A DNA stretch of 64,000 bases from Blastococcus sp. GTDB taxonomy: Bacteria > Actinomycetota > Actinomycetes > Mycobacteriales > Geodermatophilaceae. Under the pieces are notes generated by a model. The model did not search any database. It was given only the letters and a program-made list of their open reading frames with translations, and was not told where the DNA came from. The first letter of the stretch is position 1. Every line of letters starts with the position of its first letter. This document shows, piece by piece, positions 57,183 through 64,000 of this stretch. The stretch lies in NCBI GenBank assembly GCA_025965695.1, contig JAOPWM010000290.1, positions 1 through 64,000 of the forward strand. Direction: 5' to 3'. The position numbers were made by a program, and so were the translations under genes.

Positions 57183-60100
57183 ATGAGTTCGTGGTCGATC
57201 GTGCGCGCGCGCCTAGTGGCAGGTCCGGTGGCTCTGCTGCTGGCAGCCGGGACGTTGGGACTCCTCGTCCCGGGGACGGCGCAGGCCGATTCCGCCCCAC
57301 CGAGCACCTCGCCCGCGACGCCGACCACCGTGACGGCCGACGGCCTGCCGACCGTGCAGATGAACGGCGTCGCGTGGTCCCAGGTCGTCGTGGGCAACAC
57401 CGTCTACGTGGCCGGTTCGTTCAGCCGCGCCCGGCCCGCCGGCGCAGCCGCGGGCACGCAGGAGACGGTGCGCAACAACCTGCTCGCCTACGACATCCGT
57501 ACCGGTCAGCTGATCACGTCGTTCGCGCCGAGTCTCAACGCGCAGGCGCTGGTGGTCGCCGCGTCGCCGGACGGCTCGCGTATCTACGTCGGGGGTGATT
57601 TCACCCAGGTCGACGGCCAGACGCGAAACCGCGTGGCAGCCCTGACCCCGGCCGGCGCGCTGATCTCCACGTGGCGGCCCAGCGTCAACAGTCAGGTGCG
57701 CGCCATCGCGGCGACCGACGACACCGTCTATCTCGGCGGCAGCATCACCGCCGTCGGCGGCGTCAGCCGCACGAGGCTGGCTGCGGTCTCCGCCGCCAAC
57801 GGTGCGCTGCTGCCGTGGGCGCCGGTGCCCGGCGTCGGGTCCACCGAGGGGAACGAGCTGCCCAACAACGACCCGCGCAACCAGCAGACCAGCAACGCCG
57901 TCCTCGCCCTGGTCCTCACGAACGGGGGCGCCCAGGTCGTCGCGGCCGGGCGGTTCGACTCGCTGAACGGCACGAAGGCCACCGGCGTCGGCGCGCTCGA
58001 CGCGGTCAGCGGCGCAACGAGGGACTTCGCCGTCAACCGGCTGATCACCAACCAGGGCGTCAACTCCGCGATCTACAGCCTGTCCACGGACGGCGCAGCC
58101 GTCTACGGCACCGGGTACGACTACTACGGCCCGGGCAACCTCGAGGGCTCGTTCGCCGCGACCGCTGACGGCGGGCAGGTCATCGCCATCAACGACTGCC
58201 ACGGCGACCACTACTCGAGCTTCGCCGTGAACGGCGCGCTCTACTTCGCGGGTCACCCGCATGACTGCGGCAACATCGCGGGTTACCCCGAGGAGAACCC
58301 GCGGATCAACAAGTTCGCGACCGCGGTGAGCACCGGCGCCACGGGCACCGTCGGCGGCGGCACGCTGACCAACGGCAACCTCCAGGGGCAGCCGGCACCG
58401 TCGCTGCTGAACTGGTTCCCGACCATGAGCGCCGGGAGCTACACCGGTCAGGCGCAGGCCGGCTGGTCGGTCACGGGCAACAGCGACTACGTCGTCTACG
58501 GCGGCGAGTTCCCGCGGGTCAACGGTGTCGCCCAGCAGGGACTCGTGCGTTACGCCGTCCCCGCACTCGCGCCGAACAAGATCGGCCCGAACGTGAACGA
58601 CGGGCTCATCCCCACGGTGGTGTCCCTGTCGCCCGGCAGCGTCCGCGTCTCATGGCAGTCGACCTTCGACCAGGACAACGCGAACCTCACCTACAAGGTG
58701 GTCCGCTCCGACAAGCCGGCACAGCCGGTCTTCGAGACGACCGCGACGTCGACCTTCTGGAACCGCCCGTCGCTGGGCTTCGTCGACCGGAACGTGCAGG
58801 CGGGCACCCGGTACACCTACCGCGTCTATGCCTACGACCCCTTCGGCAACTCCGCGACGCGGTCGAGCGCCTCGGTCACCGTGTCCACGGACACGGCCTC
58901 CGGGGGCCTGTACGAGGACACCGTCCTCGCGGACACCCCGGAGCACTTCTGGCGGCTCGGTGAGGCCGCCGGCACGGCCAAGAGCTACGACCACGCCGGG
59001 TTCGACGACCTGACGCTCAGCAGCGGCGTCACCCAGGGCGCGGCCGGCGCGCTGGCGGGCACGGGCAACACGGCCGCGACGTTCGACGGCACGTCGGCCG
59101 GAACCGGCGCGACGCCGTCGCCCGCGCCCGGTCCGCAGACCTTCAGCGTGGAGGCGTGGTTCAACACGACGACCACGGTCGGCGGCAAGATCGTCGGCTT
59201 CGGCAACGCCGCCACCGGCAACAGTGGCAGCTACGACCGGCACGTCTACATGGACGACTCCGGGCGGGTCTACTTCGGTGTCTGGCTGGGCTGGGGCGCG
59301 ACCCTGGAGAGCGACCGGTCCTACAACGACGGCGCCTGGCACCACGTGGTGGCCACCATCGGCCCGGCCGGCATGACGCTGCACCTCGACGGTCAGCTCG
59401 CCGGTCAGCGTTCCGACGCCACCGGGGCGCAGGACTACTCCGGCTACTGGCGCATCGGCGGGGACACCCGCTGGGCGGGCTCCAGCGACTGGTTCGCCGG
59501 GCGGATCGACGAGGTCGCCGTCTACCGGTCGCCCTTGACGGCCACCCAGATCCAGCGCCACTTCGTGGTGGGCAGCACCGGGGAGACCTTCAACGAGCCG
59601 CCGACGGCGAGCTTCACGTCCTCGGCGAACGGCACCGCGGCCTCCTTCGACGGCTCAGCGTCCACCGACCCCGACGGCAGCATCACCCAGTACGGCTGGG
59701 CCTTCGGTGACGGCGCGACGGCCACCGGAGCGACCGTGCGGCACACCTACGCCGGCCCGGGCGCGTACCGGGTGACGCTGACCGTGACCGATGCGCGGGG
59801 AGCCACGGCCACGTCGTCCCGTGCGATGGGGGTTGCCGCCTCGGGGGCCCTCGGCGGCCCCTACTCGCAGGCAGTGCTCGACGGCGGCGCCGTCCACTAC
59901 TGGCGCTTCGGTGAGCCGTCCGGCTCCGCCTACGACTTCGCCGGTGCAGCGGATCTGCAGATCGGCTCGGGCGTGGCACGCAGCGCGGCCGGCGCCATCG
60001 CTGGTGATGCCGACACGGCCGCCACGTTCGACGGCACCGGTGAGGGGCGGGCGTCGACGCAGACGCCGGCCCCGGGCCCGAACGTCTTCAGCATCGAGAC

Positions 60101-61694
60101 CTGGTTCCGGACCAGCTCCACGTCCGGCGGCAAGCTGGTCGGGTACGGCAACCAGTCCTCGGGCAACAGCTCGAACTACGACCGGCACCTCTACATGGAC
60201 GAGTCCGGACGGCTCCGGTTCGGCGTGTGGACCGGGTCGATGAGCACCGTGGAGAGCACCGCCGGTCTCAATGACGGCCGGTGGCACCATGTGGTGGCGT
60301 CGCTGAGCTCGCAGGGCCTGGCCCTGTTCGTCGACGGCCAGCTCGCCGGCAGCCGCTCCGACGTCACCGCCGGCCAGCCTTATGACGGATACTGGCGGAT
60401 CGGCGGGGACAGCTCGTGGGCGGGCGCGAACTACTTCGCCGGCGCCCTCGACGACGTGGCGATCTACCCGGCCGCGCTGTCGGCCGACACCGTGGCGCAG
60501 CACTACGCGCTCGGGACGTCGACAGCTTCGCCCAACCTGGCACCGACGGCGTCGTTCACCTCCTCGGTGTCCGGCCTCGACGTCGCCGTGGACGGGACCG
60601 CCTCCGTGGACCCGGACGGTTCCGTCGGCTCCTACGCGTGGGACTTCGGGGACGGGACGACGGCGACCGGCTCGACGGCGGCACACACCTACGCCACGGG
60701 CGGCACGTTCACCGTCACGCTCACGGTGACCGACGGCGGCGCCACCGGCACGGACGCGCAGCAGGTGACGGTCACCGCACCGCCGCCGAACCAGGTGCCG
60801 GTCGCGGCGTTCAGCGCCACCGGCACCGACCTCACGGTCGCGCTCGATGCGGTCGGCTCCAGCGACCCGGACGGCGACGTCGTGTCCTGGACGTGGGCCT
60901 TCGGTGACGGCTCGTCGGGCACCGGCGAGACGGCGACGCACGACTACCCAACGGCCGGCACCTACCGGGTGTCGCTCACGGTGACCGACGACGACGGTGC
61001 GACGGCGACGACGGAGCATGACGTCACCGTGACCGCGCCGCCGGCCGGTCCCGCCGTGCTCGCCGACGACACGTTCGGCCGCACGCTCACCGGGGGTCTG
61101 GGCACTGCCGACACCGGAGGTGCCTGGACGGTGTCGGCCGGCGGGACGCGTCAGTCGGTCACGCCTGGCGTGGCGGAACTGCGGCTGGACGCTGCCGGCA
61201 ACAACACCGGCGCCTTCCTGGGTGCGGTCTCCCAGGCTGGCGCGGATGTCCGGACGACGTTCTCCATCACCGCCACCCCGACCGGCAACGGAACGTACGT
61301 GTACGTGACCGGCCGCCGGGTGGGCTCGGGCCTGGAGTACCGGGTCCGCGTGCGGCTGCTGGCCGACGGGCGGGTCGGACTGGCGCTGTCCCGCCTCTCC
61401 GGCGGGACGGAGGCGTTCCCGGGTGGCGAGGTGATCGTCCCGGGCCTGACGTACACCGCCGGTCAGGCGCTGAACGTCCGGGTCCAGGTCTCCGGCACCG
61501 GGACGACGCAGGTAACCGCGCGGACGTGGCTCGAAGGTTTCCCGGAGCCCGCGGCCCCGTTGCTGACCCGGACGGATGCGACTGCTGCCCTGCAGGCGGC
61601 CGGCGGGGTGGGCCTCATGGTGCACCGCCCGAGCGGCACGACCGCCGCGACGGCCGTCCGGTTCACCGCTTTCCGGGTGACCGAGCTGCCCTGA
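57183..61694 (+). CDS. Giant secreted propeller-LamG-PKD protein, array member 2
   Basis: A 1503-residue paralogue of member 1. The signal peptide ends GTAQA-DS; the propeller head (about 50-465) keeps all seven repeats and the insert INDCHGDHYS...HPHDC. After an Fn3-like segment (about 473-570) come LamG-1 (576-793), PKD-1 (806-884), LamG-2 (893-1109), PKD-2 (1120-1199), PKD-3 (1203-1286) and the C-terminal domain (1291-1503; DDTFGRTLTGGLGTADTGGA). It differs from member 1 by one extra LamG-PKD block, so modules have been duplicated. Both LamG copies share the pattern FSVEAWF/FSIETWF, TSGGKLVGYGNQSSGNSS and YDRHLYMDESGRL. It is predicted to be secreted and to bind carbohydrate or protein ligands. 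Confidence 0.9.
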   Translation: MSSWSIVRARLVAGPVALLLAAGTLGLLVPGTAQADSAPPSTSPATPTTVTADGLPTVQMNGVAWSQVVVGNTVYVAGSFSRARPAGAAAGTQETVRNNLLAYDIRTGQLITSFAPSLNAQALVVAASPDGSRIYVGGDFTQVDGQTRNRVAALTPAGALISTWRPSVNSQVRAIAATDDTVYLGGSITAVGGVSRTRLAAVSAANGALLPWAPVPGVGSTEGNELPNNDPRNQQTSNAVLALVLTNGGAQVVAAGRFDSLNGTKATGVGALDAVSGATRDFAVNRLITNQGVNSAIYSLSTDGAAVYGTGYDYYGPGNLEGSFAATADGGQVIAINDCHGDHYSSFAVNGALYFAGHPHDCGNIAGYPEENPRINKFATAVSTGATGTVGGGTLTNGNLQGQPAPSLLNWFPTMSAGSYTGQAQAGWSVTGNSDYVVYGGEFPRVNGVAQQGLVRYAVPALAPNKIGPNVNDGLIPTVVSLSPGSVRVSWQSTFDQDNANLTYKVVRSDKPAQPVFETTATSTFWNRPSLGFVDRNVQAGTRYTYRVYAYDPFGNSATRSSASVTVSTDTASGGLYEDTVLADTPEHFWRLGEAAGTAKSYDHAGFDDLTLSSGVTQGAAGALAGTGNTAATFDGTSAGTGATPSPAPGPQTFSVEAWFNTTTTVGGKIVGFGNAATGNSGSYDRHVYMDDSGRVYFGVWLGWGATLESDRSYNDGAWHHVVATIGPAGMTLHLDGQLAGQRSDATGAQDYSGYWRIGGDTRWAGSSDWFAGRIDEVAVYRSPLTATQIQRHFVVGSTGETFNEPPTASFTSSANGTAASFDGSASTDPDGSITQYGWAFGDGATATGATVRHTYAGPGAYRVTLTVTDARGATATSSRAMGVAASGALGGPYSQAVLDGGAVHYWRFGEPSGSAYDFAGAADLQIGSGVARSAAGAIAGDADTAATFDGTGEGRASTQTPAPGPNVFSIETWFRTSSTSGGKLVGYGNQSSGNSSNYDRHLYMDESGRLRFGVWTGSMSTVESTAGLNDGRWHHVVASLSSQGLALFVDGQLAGSRSDVTAGQPYDGYWRIGGDSSWAGANYFAGALDDVAIYPAALSADTVAQHYALGTSTASPNLAPTASFTSSVSGLDVAVDGTASVDPDGSVGSYAWDFGDGTTATGSTAAHTYATGGTFTVTLTVTDGGATGTDAQQVTVTAPPPNQVPVAAFSATGTDLTVALDAVGSSDPDGDVVSWTWAFGDGSSGTGETATHDYPTAGTYRVSLTVTDDDGATATTEHDVTVTAPPAGPAVLADDTFGRTLTGGLGTADTGGAWTVSAGGTRQSVTPGVAELRLDAAGNNTGAFLGAVSQAGADVRTTFSITATPTGNGTYVYVTGRRVGSGLEYRVRVRLLADGRVGLALSRLSGGTEAFPGGEVIVPGLTYTAGQALNVRVQVSGTGTTQVTARTWLEGFPEPAAPLLTRTDATAALQAAGGVGLMVHRPSGTTAATAVRFTAFRVTELP

Positions 61695-61952
61695 CGGACG
61701 AAAGCAGTACCGGCGCCGCCCTGCCGACCGTGACGGTCGACGGGGTGGCGCCGGCGGATTCGCCGAGCTCGAAGTTCATCGTCCTGTGCCCTGCCGACTA
61801 CAGAGAGTTATCAGTACCCCGCCCGTGCGGGTGATTCCCCCTGCTCAGCCGTCAAAAAGTCCGTGACTCCATGTCATCGTCACTCTCGGTGCTCGTCGTC
61901 CGGTTCGGACGGCATCCGGGCACCACCGGGGGAACACGGGGGAACGATCGTC
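61695..61952 (+). promoter_or_regulatory. Intergenic/promoter region between array members 2 and 3
   Basis: This is 258 bases without a gene. An AT-richer stretch (GAGAGTTATCAGTACC at 61804-61819, and TCAAAAAGTCC near 61852) is the likely promoter area. CCCG/CGGG can pair at 61820-61833. The right end has ACGGGGGAACG as ribosome binding site for ATG 61953. Confidence 0.35.
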
Positions 61953-64000
61953 ATGTCTGTATCGTCGGCATCTGCGCCGAAGCGGGTCCTGTCACTGTTC
62001 GTGGCGTCCCTGCTCACCACGGGGGCCGTGGCGCTCGCGCTGCCCGGCACCGCCCAGGCGGACTCCCAGCCGCTCGCCGGCACCCCGGCCACCGTCGCCG
62101 CCGACGCCCTGCCGACCGTGCAGATCAACGGCGTGGCGTGGGCGCAGACCGTCGTCGGCAACACTGTCTACGTCGGCGGTGACTTCTCCACGGCCCGCCC
62201 GGCAGGCGCCGCGGCCGGCACCCAGGAGACGCCCCGTAGCAATCTGCTGGCCTACGACATCCGCACCGGCGAGCTGATCACCTCGTTCGCCCCGGTCCTC
62301 AACGGCCAGGTGCTGGCCGTGACGGCCTCCCCGGACGGTTCGCGCCTGTACATCGCCGGCGACTTCACCCAGGCCGACGGCCAGGTCCGCAACCGCGTGG
62401 CTGCCTTCGACACCGCCACCGGCGGGCTGGTGAGCACGTGGAAGCCGAACATCAACAGTCAGGTGCGGGCTCTCGCCGCGACCGCGGACACCGTGTACCT
62501 CGGCGGCAGCATCACCGCCGTGGGCGGCGTCAGCCGCACCCGCCTGGCGGCGGTCACCGCCGGGGACGGCACCCTCCTGCCGTGGGCGCCCCTGCCCGGC
62601 GTCGGTTCCACCGCCGGCAACAGCGACGGGAACAAGAGCACCAGCGACCAGGTGATGTCCCTGGTCCTGACCGGCAACGGGACGCAGGTCGTCGCTGCCG
62701 GCCGGTTCGACTCGCTCAACGGCGTCAAGGCGACCGGTGTGGGCGCGCTCGATGCGGTCACCGGCGCCACTCGCCCGTTCGCGATCAACCAGAAGATCAC
62801 CAACCAGGGCATCAACTCGGCCATCTACAGCCTCGTCACCGACGGCACCAACGTCTACGGCACCGGCTACGACTACTACGGCCCGGGCAACCTCGAGGGC
62901 TCGTTCGTGGCGAAGGCCGACGGCGGCGCGATCGTCGAAATCAACGACTGCCGGGGCGACACGTACTCGAGCTACCCGTCGAACGGCGTGCTCTACGTGG
63001 CCAGCCACACGCACAACTGCGCGCCGATCGGCGGCTTCCCGGAGCAGCCGGTGCGCGTGCACAAGTTCGCGACGGCCTACACGACCGCGCCCTCCGGCGT
63101 GGGGGGCCCGACGACCTTCTCCAACAAGAACATGGTCGGCCAGCCCGCGGGCAAGCAGCTGGATTGGTTCCCCACCATGACCCCCGGCACCTACACCGGC
63201 CAGGGTCAGGCCGGCTGGAGTGTGACCGGCAACGGCCAGTACGTCGTCTACGGCGGTGAGTTCCCGCGGGTCAACGGCTCCGGCCAGCAGGGTCTGGTCC
63301 GTTACGCCGTCCCGGCCCTGGCGCCCAACAAGGTGGGTCCGGCCGCCGGCCCCACGGCCACGGCCACCTCGCCGCAGGCCGGCCTGGCGAAGATCACCTG
63401 GACCACCACCGACGACCAGGACAACCAGCACCTGACGTACTCGGTCTACCGCGAAGGTGTCGCCGCGCCGGTCTACGAGACCGTCAAGGGCTCGCTGTGG
63501 TGGCAGAACAGCGAGCTGACCGCCACCGAGGCCGGCGTCAGCGGCTCGCTGCGCTACCGCGTCGTCGCGACCGACCCCTTCGGCAACCAGGCCGTCGGCG
63601 AGTGGGTCAGCGTCGACGTGACCGCGGCGGCGGGCACCACAGTGCACCCCTACGCCGACACCGTGAAGGCCGACGGCGCGCAGTCGCACTGGCGGCTCGG
63701 GGAGTCGTCCGGTTCCACGGCGGCCGACAGCATCGGCAGCTCGCCGCTCGCGGTCGGTACCGGTATCACCCGCGGAGTCGCAGGTGCGCTGAGCGCCGAC
63801 ACCAACACCGCGTACGGCTTCAACGGCACCGCGCAGGCCACGCTGGCCACCGTGAGCGCCGTGGCGGCACCGAACGTCTTCACCGAGGAAGCCTGGGTGC
63901 AGACCAGCGCGAAGAACGGTGGCCGGATCCTCGGATTCGGCAACGCCAAGACCGGCAACAGCTCGACCTTCGACAGGCAGGTCTACCTGGACGCTCAGGG
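61953..64000 (+). CDS. Giant secreted propeller-LamG-PKD protein, array member 3 (cut by window end)
   Basis: The frame from ATG 61953 is open to the window end (682 codons). The signal peptide reads VLSLFVASLLTTGAVALALP then GTAQADS. The propeller head repeats the pattern of members 1 and 2 (VGNTVYVGGDF, DGSRLYIAGDF, DTVYLGGSITAVG, GTQVVAAGRF, GTNVYGTGYDYYGPG, NGVLYVASHTHNC, NGQYVVYGGEF). The insert INDCRGDTYS...HTHNC is kept. An Fn3-like segment (AKITWTTTDDQDNQHLTYSV) follows, then the start of LamG (HWRLGESSGSTAADSIGSSP and beyond). The C-terminal architecture is outside the window. Confidence 0.88.
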   Translation, partial: MSVSSASAPKRVLSLFVASLLTTGAVALALPGTAQADSQPLAGTPATVAADALPTVQINGVAWAQTVVGNTVYVGGDFSTARPAGAAAGTQETPRSNLLAYDIRTGELITSFAPVLNGQVLAVTASPDGSRLYIAGDFTQADGQVRNRVAAFDTATGGLVSTWKPNINSQVRALAATADTVYLGGSITAVGGVSRTRLAAVTAGDGTLLPWAPLPGVGSTAGNSDGNKSTSDQVMSLVLTGNGTQVVAAGRFDSLNGVKATGVGALDAVTGATRPFAINQKITNQGINSAIYSLVTDGTNVYGTGYDYYGPGNLEGSFVAKADGGAIVEINDCRGDTYSSYPSNGVLYVASHTHNCAPIGGFPEQPVRVHKFATAYTTAPSGVGGPTTFSNKNMVGQPAGKQLDWFPTMTPGTYTGQGQAGWSVTGNGQYVVYGGEFPRVNGSGQQGLVRYAVPALAPNKVGPAAGPTATATSPQAGLAKITWTTTDDQDNQHLTYSVYREGVAAPVYETVKGSLWWQNSELTATEAGVSGSLRYRVVATDPFGNQAVGEWVSVDVTAAAGTTVHPYADTVKADGAQSHWRLGESSGSTAADSIGSSPLAVGTGITRGVAGALSADTNTAYGFNGTAQATLATVSAVAAPNVFTEEAWVQTSAKNGGRILGFGNAKTGNSSTFDRQVYLDAQ

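Larger units (their letters stand above)
53407..64000 (+). repeat. Three-member tandem gene array
   Basis: Three head-to-tail genes share a nearly identical order of signal peptide, propeller, Fn3-like and LamG, with long stretches of shared sequence such as NQGVNSAIYSLSTDG and GYDYYGPGN. They are separated by 188 and 258 bases. The array arose by tandem duplication with later gain or loss of LamG-PKD blocks; the third copy runs beyond the window. Confidence 0.85.

Noticed and set aside
59655-61625. 656-codon minus-strand frame, and similar long frames opposite the other array genes
   Set aside because: Shadow of the repeated LamG/PKD coding sequence; the plus-strand reading has clear domains and signal peptides.
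53407-64000. CRISPR or satellite-like repeats
   Set aside because: The repetition is at gene and domain level, not short regular direct repeats; no cas genes are present.

Overview
The window is high-GC, gene-dense actinobacterial chromosome. GTG starts, 4-bp ATGA/GTGA gene overlaps and strong G/C at third codon positions occur throughout. Gene order also supports this: mscL, an FmdB-type zinc ribbon protein, 5-formyl-THF cyclo-ligase, galU, glp (moeA-like), rimJ-like, glpR/sepX, a protein mannosyltransferase, rsmI, metG, tatD, rpf, rsmA, ispE, glmU, prs, rplY and pth. As I remember it, this matches the Mycobacterium tuberculosis Rv0985c-Rv1018c neighbourhood with insertions. The style of the surface proteins and intergenic repeats suggests the family Geodermatophilaceae (Geodermatophilus, Blastococcus, Modestobacter); that is inference.

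Layout. 1-9.6 kb: the end of cobT, a PAS-GGDEF-EAL c-di-GMP enzyme, a YdbC-like aldo/keto reductase with altered active-site residues, a sirtuin, a two-domain MSMEG_6728/EVE-like protein and small metabolic genes. 9.2-14.8 kb: mscL, a SAF-domain protein, an FmdB-type protein, an ECF sigma factor coupled to a DGPF (YciI) protein, a truncated epoxide hydrolase, decayed sequence and a MarR regulator. 14.9-18 kb: a carboxyltransferase/CoA-transferase operon behind a decayed dicarboxylate carrier. 18-22.7 kb: a divergent folate/galU pair, then the Glp-RimJ-GlpR division cluster and tRNA-Ala. 22.8-26.2 kb: a cellulose-synthase-like GT2 with a C-terminal MshEN (c-di-GMP) domain, divergent from a GH26 glycanase. 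26.3-35.4 kb: enoyl-CoA hydratase, MarR/MFS efflux, protein O-mannosyltransferase, rsmI, a DUF559-type remnant between palindromic repeats, CorA, an APC permease and a membrane protein. 35.4-48.6 kb: the conserved housekeeping block. 48.8-64 kb: an envelope-glycopolymer locus followed by three tandem giant secreted proteins, the last cut by the window end.

Two themes connect the genes. One is c-di-GMP and surface polysaccharide: a dual-domain c-di-GMP enzyme at 1.5 kb and a GT2 carrying a predicted c-di-GMP receptor at 23 kb, paired with a glycanase. The other is the locus at 48.8-64 kb: a polyprenyl-phosphate sugar transferase, a DUF1972 glycosyltransferase, a CDP-alcohol phosphatidyltransferase and a membrane-anchored protein, then a head-to-tail array of signal-peptide proteins. 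Each array member has a seven-bladed-propeller-like head, an Fn3-like segment and LamG; the two complete copies add PKD modules and a shared C-terminal domain. This array is the best candidate here for an undescribed system, a secreted adhesin or matrix apparatus tied to a glycopolymer.
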